64,000 nucleotides of DNA from Dendrolimus kikuchii (GCA_019925095.2 CM034394.1:5902272-5966271), one strand, 5' to 3'. Shown: positions 20,653 to 32,960, counted from the stretch's first letter. A program made the numbers and translations. The notes: generated from the letters alone by a model not told the origin.

Positions 20653-20949
20653 CTAGTTGTCCCTGCAAATGTTGCCATTTCCTGAAAAAATAAAATCTGG
20701 AACCCGATTGCAGCGCGGCCTACTGGGTCCAACTGTAGATTTAAACCATCAAGGGACCCACTCAAATAAACAAAAAAAATAGTCAAAATCCTGGAACCCG
20801 ATTTCAACGCTACCTACCGCGTCCAATTGTGCATCTAAACTATTCTCTAATCCACCTGAACACACACAAAAATTTCATCAAAATCGGTTCATCCGTTTAG
20901 GAGGAGTTCATCCACATGCACACGCACAGAAGAATAATATATATAAAGA
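20653..20949 (-). mobile_element. Helitron (LEP1-like) copy
   Basis: The minus strand starts TCTTTATATATATTATTCTT and ends GGACAACTAG with T following. It shares the 'aaatcggttc', 'gtgggtcc' and 'ggaacccgat' segments with 6129-6466. Confidence 0.7.
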
Positions 20950-21262
20950 TTTAATCTTCGTGACATGATAAATATGCAATAATATATAACTATATAATCG
21001 TTTATTTCTTTCAAATATGGGTAAAGTAATTAAAATATTTGCTTCTGTAAAATATCTACAATGTTGTTTTCTGAAATGAGTGCGCAAATATTTACACAGG
21101 ATTCTTTGAACTAACTTTTTACAAGAAATTTTGATTTATTAGATGGAACTAGCCAGAAGTGAAAAAAAGATTTTCTATTTTTATTGAATTCATTTAAAAA
21201 TATGTTTAAATTAATAAAGTCAAAGCAGAATAAACTTATGACTACCAATAGTTCGTAGTATT

Positions 21263-21790
21263 TTGAAGCTTTCAGTTTTTTTTAAAGCAATTATTTTTCC
21301 CAAAACTCGTATCGAGAGGAGATCGCTAGAGTTAAGAATAAAAGCTCCAGGTGTGGAAGTGATAAATCGTATCACGTCAGAAGTAGCTTCGGTGAACCTG
21401 CAGCCCACCTCTCGACACTCCTTAGTCACTCACATCCATGTTAACCCTGTCTTCTATGGCATTTTTTGGGGCCCATGCACGTAGTGGCGAGTTACCGTCT
21501 GCTCATTTTTTCATGTTCCCTGAACATTGCGACGGGCAGACGCCATAGTACCACTAGCAGTTCACCCCAATAGCCCGGTACTTTTTTTCCTCAGTTCCTA
21601 CAATAGTCCTACACTGGCCGGGGCTTGTCCTTGGGTGTATTATTATATGGTGTAGACAGGAATAATCGCCGATCAGTGTCACGCCACATTTACATTAAAT
21701 TTGTCAAGGGGCCTCTACGTGTTGGCCTTCCCATAGTCCCACGCAAGCCCCCAAAAAGTCCGGGCTATTTTTATGGCCCGTGGTCTTGAA
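21263..21790 (+). repeat. R6 repeat, most complete + copy
   Basis: About 530 bp, shared with 25945-26462 (inverted) and the split copy at 5876-6570. It has blocks gtagcttcggtgaacctgc, ttggggcccatgcacg, gcgacgggcagacgcc and gcctctacgtgttggcc. This copy provides the empty site for the Helitron at 6129. Overlapping 69-73 residue ORFs on both strands look incidental. Confidence 0.7.
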
Positions 21791-22000
21791 AGAACTCGTA
21801 TTATATTTGTCATTACGTTACATGCAATCTATGTATGGTCAAGAAAAATATAGCCATTGGTACAGTTTTCATATCTATAACCGTAAATAGAATAGCGTAA
21901 GCAAATGTTCCGGTTTAACATTGTGGTCTGAATATAAAAGCGGTCGATATTAATTTATAATTAGCTCTTGAAATACTTTTTCTGTATATTACGCATATAA

Positions 22001-22435
22001 AGAAATCGTTGTAGCTTAGTGGGTTAGGGTCTAACTTCTCATCGAAGCGACGTATGTTCGAGACTTAGCAGGCACTTAGGTATTTTTTTTCCTTATGAGC
22101 GTATTATTACAACTAGTGATCGCCTGTGATCGAAATTCGACCATGATAATTAATTTAGATTATAAGTTTGAACATTATTAAGATTCTGTTGTCAAATATT
22201 ATACTTCAATAATCACAGATTTCGTTAAGACTACAGTGTTAATTTGACTTTAACAACAAACAAAACAGTATATGTGTGTGTTAAATACATGGTAGTATGT
22301 GTAATGTTTTTTTTTACTGATTTAATGTATTTTTTAAAAATTGCATTCTGTAATCTTTCTCTATATAAACTATAAGTGTGCAAAATTTCATACCTTCGCG
22401 CAATTTTCGTGAAAAGGAGTACAAGGTTTTTGTTG
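22001..22435 (+). mobile_element. S4 tRNA-derived SINE, with tRNA-like head
   Basis: The head reads gtagcttagtgggttagggt (A-box-like) and atgttcgagact (B-box-like), then a body ending cgcgcaattttcgtgaaaag and gtacaaggtt. The body recurs inverted at 25388-25690. It is not a functional tRNA gene: the stems do not close. Confidence 0.65.
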
Positions 22436-22978
22436 CGATTTTGCTTCACATATTAATATAATGATAATCACATTTGATTGCAGATTTACCATGGTAAGCG
22501 AAAATATTTTGCGGAAATCTGCATGTCGAAATAATCGATGTGTAAAACGCGTCAATTCAGTATGAGTTGACGACCTTGAATAATTTAGAATTAAATTGTA
22601 TATACAATTCATATACGATGTGAGGAGATAGGGATAAATTTGTAAAATCAACAATAAATGAAATTCATCACAATAATCAGACTTGAATAAATTTTCAGAT
22701 ATAATAGACGCGCGTCTTTGTACCATCTCGTGCATTCGAATATATGATTCAATTTGTATAGGTTATCATCGTATGTTGATTTGGCCATGAGTAGTTATTA
22801 TAAGTATATGTATCACTATTCGAAGTACGAAACACGGTTAGCTTAACAGGCTATTAATTTTGAATAGAACTTCTATAACGCAGCAAACAAACTTGTCTAG
22901 TGCGTGCAGTTAATAACGGATTTATAACAACAAAGGTAAATTTAATTCGTTAAAATATTATCGACGCAGAAACTAAGA
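22436..22978. other. Intergenic stretch, nothing recognised
   Basis: The 115-residue minus ORF at 22388-22735 shows no known motif and overlaps the S4 end. No support for a gene. Confidence 0.5.
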
Positions 22979-22980
22979 GC

Positions 22981-23229
22981 CCTGTCGTAAGAGGCGCGAC
23001 AAAACAACCCACGGCCAGGTGGTAGGATATCTGCCCGCCTGGATGGCTACCACTCCTGGTTTAGAGTATGCCGCTATAACAACCTTAGGTTGGGTTCCGG
23101 CATTAGTGGCCAGGTTCCAGTTCTCCTTTAGAGAGCGGCAGCACATTGGTATTACATATATTCATAGGTGATGATAACCGCTTTCTATCAGGGCTTTCTG
23201 TCTGTTGAACTCATGCAATTAAAAAAAAT
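22981..23229 (+). repeat. S1 copy, 5'-truncated
   Basis: It starts at cctgtcgtaagaggcg, lacking the first ~40 bp, and ends gcaattaaaaaaaa. Confidence 0.8.
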
Positions 23230-23631
23230 ATATACAAATTATTAAAAATATATCGACAATTATGCTTAATAAGGCACTGGGTTGAAGACTAAGGGAGATG
23301 CGGCAGGAAACTTATATTGGGTCGTGAAACCCCTGCGTAAAATGTTATCGCGACCAAACAACCAGCTTACAAGTTCCCCTCGGTAATCTTTTATCTCTCT
23401 TGTCTAAACAGCTACGTTGTCTCTCTCTTGTTTATTTGCTCTCAGCTTTTCAACTCTTCGAATTAAAGCTAAAGTTTTTCTAAGAGAATAAAGTTAATAG
23501 AAAAATGGTTTCGTGATTACGAAAACGTGTTTTGAGAGAAAAGTTTTTAATGTATTAGCTGAGTTGAGGTGAAATGTAGACTTGAAATCAAGTCGACTTA
23601 AATACTAAAACCAACACACATATTTATTAAG

Positions 23632-23707
23632 GGCCGATTTCTCAATTACCAGATAAAAGTTTTTCATAGAGTAAAACACAACATGGGAAAATTAAAAATG
23701 ACAGTTG
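23632..23707 (+). mobile_element. Half of a GGGCCGATT-type MITE, cut by S1
   Basis: It starts gggccgatttctcaattacc and agataaaagttttt, matching the left end of 42580-42752. The S1 copy at 23708 interrupts it and no right half is recognised beyond. Confidence 0.5.
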
Positions 23708-24033
23708 CATTTTTTTTTATTTTTTTTTTATTGCAGGAGATCAGCAGACAGGCAGACGACTCACTTGATGGAAAGCGGTTACCATCGCCTATGGACATTT
23801 GCAACATCAAAATTGCTACAAATGCGCTGCTGCTCTCTTAAGGGAAACTGGAAGCTGGTCACTAATGCCGGAACACAACTCTAGGTTGTTATGGCGACAT
23901 ACTTTAGAATAGGGGTGGTAGCCATCCAGTCGGGCAAATGCCCTACCACCTGGCTGTGGGTTATTTAGTTGCCTCTTACGACAGACCGCCCGGTCGCAGG
24001 AAAATGTATTCTTTCTCCGTTCCTGCACGGATA
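23708..24033 (-). repeat. S1 copy, full length
   Basis: Tail T-runs at 23708-23730; head cctgcacggata at the right. Confidence 0.85.
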
Positions 24034-24183
24034 AAAAAGATGCATGCATACAACACTTGCATTGTTTCATTTTTGGACTTAGTCAAGTTATAAATTATTC
24101 GATTGTTTTTTTATTTATTTTAGATAAATATACGTAGTATATGAGATTAGTGCAAAACAAATTATTTGTAAACAAACAGTACA

Positions 24184-25228
24184 AATAATAATTACAGCCC
24201 ATAAACGTCCCACTGCTGGGTTCGAGCCTCCCATTTTTATAAAGTAACGGACAGTATACCCGCCATGCTTCTTCAAGGCTGATTGGCGGGTTTGACAGAT
24301 CTGTTACCTCGAGTACAGTTTTTATCGCGATGTTTTCCTTCGCCGTTAGCACGTGGTAATTGTAACAATCTGCACATTATAAAACTACGTTTTAACGGTT
24401 TTAAGCGCGGTAATTTGTTTGATTTTTGTTTTTCCGACTTTTCGGTCACTTTTCGGTGGCTGTGATCACCAACCCAACCACTACATCAGATTCGATAACC
24501 CACAAATCCTCGCGAAAGAGAATCGTTTCATACCTAGAATGATGCGTGAGGCTATTGAAATCAAAAAACACCCAAATTTTAATGGAGAAGATGGTTGGCA
24601 AGTACCATCTGTTTGGGATCCGACCATCAAAACTATTAAGACCCAAACCTAGCAAAAACCAGCTGCCAGAACTCAAGACACCGTGAACTCTTTCTGCATG
24701 CAACGGAACAAACCAACTTGACTGATAATTTCTTTTATTTTTCCTTCCATCCATTTTAATATTATATAAAATATTAGAGTTAGGCATGTTTGCTAAAGAG
24801 TTTCTTGCGCCGCTTCTTCTCTTCAAGCCATAACATGTTGCGAAGCGGTGGTAAATTAGATTAGGCTCTCATAGAGTAAATAATAACCATAAACAAAATT
24901 AAAACTAAATAATCAAAGTGAACAAGTTGGCGGTAGGCTAAATAAAACTTTTACAATACTCGTTGACACTTGACATCTTTGTCTTCCGTGATCACGGCTA
25001 CTGAAAAATGGCCGAAACGTTGGAAAACAAAAATCAAATAAATTACCGCGCTTAAAACCGTTAAAACTTAGTTTTATTGTATACAAGTCGCGAAAACTTA
25101 AGAAAATATAATATGCACATTAGGTCAGAAAACTGCCTAAACGGTGCATGCTTTCCGGTTGGGATTCGAACCCACGCCTTTTGTGTTTGGGGCGCATGTG
25201 CTAACCACTATGCTACCATGTCTTTTTT
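24184..25228 (-). mobile_element. S3 tRNA-derived SINE, split by a Penelope-like element
   Basis: On the minus strand the head (25228 downward) reads tggtagcatagtggttagca (A box) and gtgggttcgaatccc (B box). The body resumes at 24379 and ends gggctgtaattattattt. The inserted element is 24380-25113. A related body lies at 55394-55604. The tRNA-like head is the SINE promoter and not a tRNA gene. Confidence 0.75.
24380..25113 (+). mobile_element. Penelope-like element, deleted, with GIY-YIG endonuclease tail
   Basis: It is flanked by tgcacatta at 24371-24379 and 25114-25122 (9-bp TSD). Order: inverted terminal-repeat arm (24380-24465), end of the endonuclease ORF, then a 3'UTR and a direct terminal repeat (24815-25085). 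The protein part (24479-24652) reads IRFDNPQILAKENRFIPR, then REAIEIKKHPNFN and GWQVPSVWDP, matching the C-terminus of Penelope GIY-YIG endonucleases. The RT is missing. Confidence 0.8.
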
Positions 25229-25387
25229 GTGAATATTATTAAGTGAATAGTGTATTACTTTTTAAATTTATACAAAACGTCATAGTGAATAAAAAGATAT
25301 TGATATCATTAAAATAAACCAGAGATAGGTGAATTAGCACGATGTTATTATCATTATATTAATACGTGAAACAAAAATACAGCAAAG

Positions 25388-25690
25388 ACTTTGTACCCCT
25401 TTTTACGAAAATTGCGCGGACGGAGGAGTATGAAATTTCGCACAAATATAGTTTGTATAAAAAAGGAGTGAAGAATGCTAATATTTAAAAAAAAATATGC
25501 ATAAAAAATACATTAAATCAATAAAAAAACATTACACACACACTACCATATATTTGACACACACACGCATATAAGTATACTCTTATATTTATTGTTACAG
25601 TTAAATTAACAGTGTAGTCTTGGCGAAATCATTAATTAATTAATTATTATGGTCGAATTTCAACCACGGGCGACCACTAGTAATTATAAT
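25388..25690 (-). mobile_element. S4 SINE body, head lost
   Basis: The inverted match to 22110-22435 includes gtacccctttttacgaaaat, the CA/TG-rich centre and the gaccactag block. Confidence 0.65.
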
Positions 25691-25944
25691 ATTTCATAAA
25701 TAATTTAGGTATGTACATAAGGTATTATGTAAATCACTTTGCAGTCAAAGGCTAAGTTAAACTGATGAAGCCATCAAATTTTGCTGTAAGTTTTTTACCC
25801 TTTCAAAATTTCGTACCTTGTCACAGCACCTGCGTTGCTTAAATTATGTAAATATTCCCTAACTAGCTTTTCCACTCGGCCCTTTGTGTACCTGAGAGTG
25901 GCACAGAAAATATAGGTAGGTTATAATATAGTATTTTTCTATGT

Positions 25945-26462
25945 TCTCGAAGACCATTGGCCTTAAAATTTTTACCGGTTTTTGGAGGGCTTGCGTGAGG
26001 CCTTGGGATGGCTAACACTTAGAGGCCTCTTAGACAAATTTAATGTAAATATGGTGTGACACTGATCGGCACTTGTACCTGTCTACACCATAGAAAATGC
26101 ACTTCAGGACAAGCCCTCGTTACTGTTGGAGTATTATAGCAATAGAAAACAAAAGATACCAGGCTATTGGTGAATTGCTTTCGTGGATTCTGAGACTATG
26201 GGGACTGTGGATTCTGTTCGAGCAATGTTCACAGAACATGGGTTAAATGGGCAGAGGGTGACGTGCCACACCCTGCATGGGCCCCAAAAAATGCCATACA
26301 AGATTGGCGAGAGGCAACATGGGTGTGAGTGGTTGAGGGGTGTGGAGAGGTGGGCTACAGGTTCACCGAAGCTACTTCCGACGTTATGACATTTATTACT
26401 TCTACCCCTGCAGCTTAATTCTTAGCTCTAACGATCTCCACTCTATATCGGCTGTCTAAGGT
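25945..26462 (-). repeat. R6 repeat copy
   Basis: The reverse complement matches 21263-21790 over most of its length (tgggccccaaaaaatgccat, acaggttcaccgaagctac). The 68-residue ORF on + is within the repeat. Confidence 0.65.
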
Positions 26463-27140
26463 AGTATTAATTTATTATTTTTAATATAGTATTTTTGTAA
26501 CTGTATAAAAATTTACTCGTACTAATTAGTTAAATCATAAGAGGCTTCTAATAACACGTTGTAGACTCTTAGATTTTGTATGAGTGTACAAGTTATATTC
26601 TGAAATTTAGTATGAAGTTGTGTTCTATATATATGTTGCAACATAATCTATACTAATAATAATATTATAAATAGGTAAAGTTTGCAAGTTAGGTTATTCG
26701 GGATAATCTTCGGTAATACTGATAAGATTTTGAAAATTCTGTCACCGGTAAAAACCTACATTATTGACGAGTGACATCTAATAGGCTATATTTGATTGTA
26801 ATTAATAAATCAAAAAAGTAAAAATGTTTGACGTCCAGCGAAGTAGGCACGAGAACGCCTTTCAAATATATTACAGCAATAACGTTCTACGCAAGAATTG
26901 CGCGCATCCTCATACGGGGCACTGGGAGTGCTTTCTGTGTTTATGAATTAATTAAAGGTTACAAAGCTTAATTAAACCTTGATATGCATGCAGTGCATGC
27001 AGGTAGTGTAATAAAATCTCAAAAAAGTAACAATAAAGGTGGTCGCCATACGTGTAACTGAGGGTTGAGATCTGAAACTTTACACAGAGCTAGGGTAATC
27101 TCTAGTTAGGGTTATAACTAAGTATTTATCCATCAGGACT
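26463..27140. other. Intergenic stretch; possible Helitron left end
   Basis: Only 26650-26760 (tctatactaataataatatt then aggtaaagtttgcaagttag) looks like the start of a common lepidopteran repeat. The rest is unrecognised. Confidence 0.35.
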
Positions 27141-27142
27141 TT

Positions 27143-27458
27143 CATCCGTGCGGGAACGGAGAAAGAATACAATTTCCGGCGGCCGGGCGGCCTGTCGTAA
27201 GAGGCGACTTAACAACCCACAACCAGGTGGTAGGGCATTTGCCCGACTGGATGCCTACCACCCCTGGTCTAAAGTATGCCGCCATAACAACCTTGAGTTG
27301 TGTTAATAAGGCATTAGTGACCAGGTTCCAGTCTCCCTTAAGAGATCAGCAGCGCATTTGTAGCACTTTTGGTGTTGCAAATGTCCATAGGCGATGGTAA
27401 CCGCTTTCCATCAAGTGGGCCGTCTGCCTGTCTGCTGAACTCATGCAATAAAAAAAAT
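27143..27458 (+). repeat. S1 copy, full length
   Basis: It starts catccgtgcgggaacggag and ends catgcaataaaaaaaat. Low divergence suggests a younger copy. Confidence 0.85.
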
Positions 27459-27829
27459 AAAAAATATTTTGCAAAAATATAGCACTGAAGTGAAATTATT
27501 CTTGCAGGATAACAACCTATCTTTTTTTAGGTACACAATTGTTTATTTCAGAGATTCTCGTAACCTTTTTACGGCTGTTTGGGAAGCGGCCCTTGTAAAA
27601 TACGACACGCCTGTTGTTAAAAAGTAGGGTAATTGGCTTATCAAAATATTTTCGATAGCAAATTTCTTTTAGTAACAAATGGCTGCTGTTGACACAAATG
27701 AGTATCATATATTCTATCTTCGTTAACCTTCACGAGATATAATGGATTTTCTTTTTTTTTATCTATTAAGAAATTTTGCAAAATATTTAAGTTCAATCAC
27801 AGGTACGGAATCCAATGTATGATGTGTAT

Positions 27830-28324
27830 TGTTACGACCTAGACGCCGACAAAGACACATTCAGACCAGCATATCTGTAGAAATACGTTTTATTACCTTT
27901 CGGCATTTGGACTTCTTTTGTTTACCTTGTATTTAAAATTTGTCATTAGAAAACAGCCCATTGTGTATTGTAATCTTTTATGGTAGTCATTAGCCAGGTG
28001 TATCGGATTTAAAGTAGAAACTGATTCTAGGAAATTGGGCCCACGCGGCCGGGCATATTGCATCTGTGCAGTATAAAGCAATGCCTCGATTGAGGGACGA
28101 GGCAGTCGAGCGAGAACCACGATCGAGGCGAGCCTTTTGTACATTCGGTGATCTATTTAGTGACGGACTTTGCGTGTGTTATTGAATTACGATCTTCTGA
28201 ATTACGTTTGGACTTGTTGTGTTGGGTTATATTTGTACCTGTGTTATACGTGTTTGTATAGTTCTAAGTAAACTCTATAATAAATTCCAACGGCATTTTA
28301 ATTCGAGTCCTGCAACTCGTAACA
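27830..28324 (+). mobile_element. Solo LTR SL1, 495 bp, with 4-bp TSD
   Basis: It starts tgttacgacctagacg and ends gcaactcgtaaca, flanked by gtat at 27826-27829 and 28325-28328. A 4-bp TSD and TG...CA ends fit Ty3/Gypsy. No internal region is present, so it formed by LTR-LTR recombination. Confidence 0.85.
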
Positions 28325-28329
28325 GTATG

Positions 28330-29031
28330 TTAAAAGAATCGAATCCATACAACGTACATTTTTAGACTTTAAATGCAAGGTTAACGATAATCACTACGAA
28401 GCTAGATGTCTCAGACATCATATTTTGCCATGGCACAAAAGCAGACAAATAGCAGATATAGTGATGCTAAGTAAAATTGCAGTTAGAATAGACCCGCCTT
28501 ATTTATTATCTAAAATGTGTTTGAAAGTGCCAACAAGACTATTCCGGAATCCAATACAATTGTTTGTTCCTCGGATATTTAGTGTTTTTTTTTTATTGCA
28601 GGAGATCAGCAGACAGGCAGACGGCCCACTTGATGGAAAGCGGTTACCATCGCCTATGGACATTTGCAACACCAAAGTTGCTACAAATGCGCTGCTTTTC
28701 TCTTAAGGGAGACTGGAACCTGGTAACTAATGCCGGAACACAACTCAAGGTTGTTATGGCAATATACTTTAGACCAGGGGTGGTAGCCATCCAGTCGGGC
28801 AAATGCCCTACCACCTGGCTGTGGGTTGTTGAGTCGCCTCTTACGACAGGCCGCCCGGCCGCAGGAAATTGTATTCTTTCTCCGTTCCTGCACGGATAAT
28901 TATAGGGCAATTTCTTATTTTAATCGTGAGTCAATTAACTATAATCTTTTAACTGTTACACATGATTTAGATTTATTTATTACTAATCCACATGTAAAGA
29001 CGGTCCTGGTAAAGCACTGGTTTGAATATTA
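28330..29031 (+). mobile_element. LINE RT C-terminal fragment, split by S1
   Basis: Left part reads YEARCLRHHILPWHKSRQIA, then LSKMCLKVPTRLFR; right part (28899-29031) reads YNLLTVTHDLDLFITNP. These match the last ~120 residues of CR1/R4-like RT proteins. The insertion at 28585-28898 divides it. Confidence 0.6.
28585..28898 (-). repeat. S1 copy, full length, inside a LINE fragment
   Basis: T-run tail at 28585-28594 and head cctgcacggata at 28887-28898. One of the best-preserved copies, close to 23708-24033 and 61000-61318. Confidence 0.88.
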
Positions 29032-29034
29032 GCG

Positions 29035-29928
29035 GGTTGCATTAGTTAGATCAGTTTTAAATAATCAATTCTTTTTTTTATTTCCTCTTTTTAATTTAAT
29101 TAATAGATTGTAAATTATTTACTAGCAAGCATTATAGATATCTATATGTGGAAACAATGAGAAGGTTATAGATTTTAGTGGTATATGCCTCAGCCATAAA
29201 CTGTTTATTTTCAAAATAAAATAAACAATCTTTGTATGAGATGTGTGGAATCCCGTGAAAGCATGGTGTAAGGAACGCATGTCCGTAACATAACGGACAA
29301 GCTGTTAGAAACCGCATTCGTTAATAAGGATATTTTTTACAAAAATCGGGTAAAACTATGTAGCAAACATATGTTCAGCCATGCCGGCTCAGGCAGGTCC
29401 CAGTAGAAAAAGTAGACTCGATAAATGCTGACTTGATATTTAATCGGTTCACAGTAAAGGATACTGACGACCACGTGGAAAGGAGAAGCAAAAGTAGGAA
29501 TATAGAAACCGGCTTCTATGGCAGACGCTACGAACTGTTACATCCCTAAACCGCAAGCTAAAATGCTGACGGGATGCTTCGACAGCATCCCGTACTTTTC
29601 ATCCGACTGCACCCCAGGGTTCCGTTCGGTTCGCGCCACCTCTAGAGTTAGACATATTTTTAATATCCTACATTTTTAATTAATAAGTTCTATTGTCTCA
29701 TGTATAATAATTTAAAAAAAGAGTATATTTTTATCTGGTATAACAGAACGCAACCGGGATTTATCGCTAGGATGACGGCGATTAATTATTTTTTTTATAT
29801 TTAATATGACTTATCAAGCTAACACAAATCATGGTGTGAGTCAAAGAGTTACAGTTTAGCTGAGTCTAGAGCTGGGTGTTAAAATTATTTATTCTAACAC
29901 TAGCATATTTAAGAATACTTGACACGGT
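29035..29928. other. Intergenic stretch, nothing recognised
   Basis: AT-rich with one small hairpin at 29566-29594 (gacgggatgct / agcatcccgt). No gene supported. Confidence 0.5.
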
Positions 29929-29930
29929 CT

Positions 29931-30185
29931 CTCCAGGAACGAAGTAAGAAAACTAACTCCTGCGTAAGAGGAGGAAAAACAACACACACCAAGGTGGTGG
30001 GGCATTTAACCATCTGGATAGCAACCACTTCTGGTCTAGTGTATGCTGCCGTAACAACCTTGTCTTACGTTCCGGCATCTGTGCCTAAGATCAAACTTTT
30101 TCTTCGAGACCGGCAGCATATTGGTAGCACCTTTAGTGGTGTAAATATCCATAAGCGATAGTATCTACTTTCCATCAGGGAGATG
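29931..30185 (+). repeat. S1 copy, old and diverged
   Basis: It aligns from ccaggaacgaagtaag to the ccatcaggg block; the A-rich tail is degraded. Confidence 0.6.
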
Positions 30186-30227
30186 CAAGCCTGTCAATAC
30201 TGACAAATTACGCAGAACATGCGACAT

Positions 30228-30455
30228 CATATTATCTATACAGATAAATAAAATTGAGGTGTCTGTTTGTAATGTCATGTCAATGAAAATGTAAGTTTTA
30301 GAATTTTTGTGTGTGTGTCTGTCTGGATGTTCTGGCTAATTTCTGAAACCGCTGGACCGATTTTGACAGGGCTTCCAGATATCTGATGTTATAAGGAGTA
30401 ACTTAGGCTACGTTTATTCTTTTCACGGACGTGGATGAATTCGTGGGAACAACTA
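30228..30455 (+). mobile_element. Helitron-like repeat fragment
   Basis: It contains tatctatacagataaataaa, tgtctgtttgtaatgtc, ctggaccgattttgacagg and ends gggaacaactagttag, a layout seen in non-autonomous lepidopteran Helitrons. A related piece is at 37988-38110. Confidence 0.45.
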
Positions 30456-30910
30456 GTTAGAAATATAAGAAGAACTACTAGTTTTAAAACTAATTAAGAT
30501 AAATATGGAATTCAGCACACAAACTGTTCTTGATACCACTGATCTTCGCTCATTTAACTAAAAGCGCCCGAGTTTCGAATAACTGTAACTTGCAAGCATT
30601 CATGCTTACGTCGCATTGGAAATGAAATTTCTAATTTCATGAAGTTAGTCTTAACATCAAGCTTAGACTGTTCTTAGTTCAACGTAAGTTCGTATTACTT
30701 GCAGTACATGAGTAGTTGCTTTGCGAAGAATCTTACAAAGTTTCATCACTGGTACTTTAGTACACTTCGAAGTAATATTTAATTAAATTTTTGTTAAATT
30801 GATTTTTGAGTCATACTATACGCAGTACGACTTAAAAATCAATTGCAACAAGGGCTTTTTCGCAGGTGATTGAAACGTGATGTAGTGACAATTTATGTTC
30901 AAAAATATAT

Positions 30911-32524
30911 AGGGGAAAGCGGGATATATTGTATCACTTTTCAGTTTTAAAGATATATCAAATACAAAATGACAAGTAGTTGCAATTACAAAAAAACAAA
31001 TAGCTAAGAGCGTTACTATGTTGATATTAGATGGATGCACTTCAATCAACAATCAAATCGAATCAAATCAAATAATTTATTGCATAAAAACATGGTAGTT
31101 ATACAAATAGGTGTTGTTATTTTATAATGATCACATGTTTTTGCCGGTTCGGCGTACAGTTTTTTGAAACGTATATTATAAAGGTACATACTTATTTCAA
31201 TATTTATTTAGTGTTAATTACTATTTTTTTTTTATGTTGCGTACTGCACATCCCACCTAACAATAATGGAAATAATTATATAGCGATGTTCAGGGTCTTA
31301 GAATAATTATGTGTAAAATATAAGGATGTTATTGTGATAGGAGATTTTAATTTATACTCGGCAAGCAGAAATGTATCTGCATATCATATTATATGTTATG
31401 ACGACTGAATACATATATATATGTATATATACATATTTATATGTCCATAATGTATTATGTGTACCACGCTATCGTATTGGTGAAAACTGTAATGATAGCG
31501 ACGTTTGTAAGTTAATAAATAAATATTTTATTACTAATGTTTCAATCTTAAAATTATGTATAAAGTTAAATTTAACAAAATACTAAACAATACACAATTA
31601 AAATTTACATATGTTTCTAATAATAGTAATATGGTACAATTATAAATATATTTAAACAATTAACATTCTAATATTTTCTTAAGTTTTCGCGACTTGTATA
31701 CATAATAAAACTACGTTTTAACGGTTTTAAGCGTGGTAATTTTATTTGATTTTGGATTTTCCGACGTTTAAAAAAAAAATAATTAAATTAATAAGTTGGC
31801 GGTAGGCTAAATAAAACTTTAACAATACTCGTTGACACTTGACATCTTGGTCTTCCGTGATCACGGCTACTGAAAAGTGGCCGAAACGTCGGAAAAACCA
31901 AAATCAAATAAAATTACCGCGCTTAAAACCGTTAAAACGTAGTTTTATTAATTAACATTCTATCTTATCATCTATATTTTAAACTTATCAATAAGGAACT
32001 CCGTTACACTGTAGTACATTTTTTATTACTAGTTTTCTTAGTTATGATTGAAATAATTTAATTTTCAGAGTTTTCAGTTCTTTTGGATTTTTTTTATATA
32101 TTTTGAGGCCATGCATACTATAATTTTGTACAGTAACGTTGTTTTTGCAGGATGCACACAAAGTCTTTCTTTATTACGTATATTCTTAACTGTAACGTTG
32201 GATGTATTTGGAAATAAGTGTAGATTTTGTGTACAAACATCGAATCAATTTAGTTGATAGACGCAGAAATAAAAGAGCACGACGAGATCGAATGACTCAA
32301 TTTTACGTTTACATACATTATTTTGGTTGATTCATCCAAATTGAAAAACAGAAAAGAACTGTCTAATATCGGCTTAACGCTTCCTTTTATATGATTGCTG
32401 GTAATATAAAACCATATAAAGGGAAGCGGTAAGAAAGAAAAGGAATTATAACGATCAGTAAGAAATCTTCAAATTTTCAGGTAGTATAATTTGTCTAGTG
32501 GTACAATATACCCTACTTTACCCT
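30911..32524. mobile_element. Putative 1.6-kb DNA element with TIRs
   Basis: Left aggggaaagcgggatatatt and right (reverse complement) agggtaaagtagggtatatt continue as gta(t/c)cact, about 27 bp of inverted repeat. The interior holds no transposase but does hold a Penelope fold-back (31671-31949) and a short hairpin at 32379-32430 (cgcttccttttatatg / catataaagggaagcg). TSD not clear. Confidence 0.5.
31671..31949. mobile_element. Penelope-like terminal-repeat element with 13-bp TSD
   Basis: It is flanked by aattaacattcta at 31658-31670 and 31950-31962. The left inverted arm (gacttgtatacataataaaa) is cut short at ttccgacgttt, then a full direct repeat runs to acgtagttttatt. Non-coding. Confidence 0.8.
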
Positions 32525-32669
32525 AACATCGATGTACACACATATATATACATATAATGATCACAAGCATTAAATGTGTAGTTTTGTGCCTTTTTGACCT
32601 CCCAGAAGTACTCCCTCGTTTTTTGCCAAGCAAAGACCTGCATTTGAACTGAAATTGAGAATTATTATA

Positions 32670-32960
32670 CATTATGTATGTATCACACATCACGCCTGTT
32701 TCTTATGGGAGTAGGCAGAGACTATAGATCTCCACTTGCGACGATCCTGATAAACAACTTTCGTTTCATCTATTTTCATTAACCTCTTCATACATGCACG
32801 TTTCTTTGATATGCTTTTTACCTGACCTCATTTTGGCACTTCTGTTATTTGATTATGATGTGTACGTCGTGGTCTACCGGTACCAACTCTACCATTCACA
32901 ATACTGTCATACACTTGTTTTGTGATGCTATGTTCATCCATCCTTTCTACGTGCCCAAAT
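32670..32960 (-). mobile_element. L4 RTE-like LINE tail
   Basis: The minus strand reads FGHVERMDEHSITKQVYDSI and GRVGTGRPRRTHHNQI, a LINE C-terminal signature related to L2. The 3' end shows tacataatgtatgtatc at left. Confidence 0.65.

Noticed and set aside
22005..22075. tRNA gene
   Set aside because: A and B boxes are present but the acceptor and anticodon stems do not pair; it is the head of a SINE whose body recurs at 25.4-25.7 kb.
25145..25228. tRNA gene on the minus strand
   Set aside because: Strong B box and anticodon-arm-like sequence, but it continues directly into the S3 SINE body and the acceptor stem is poor.
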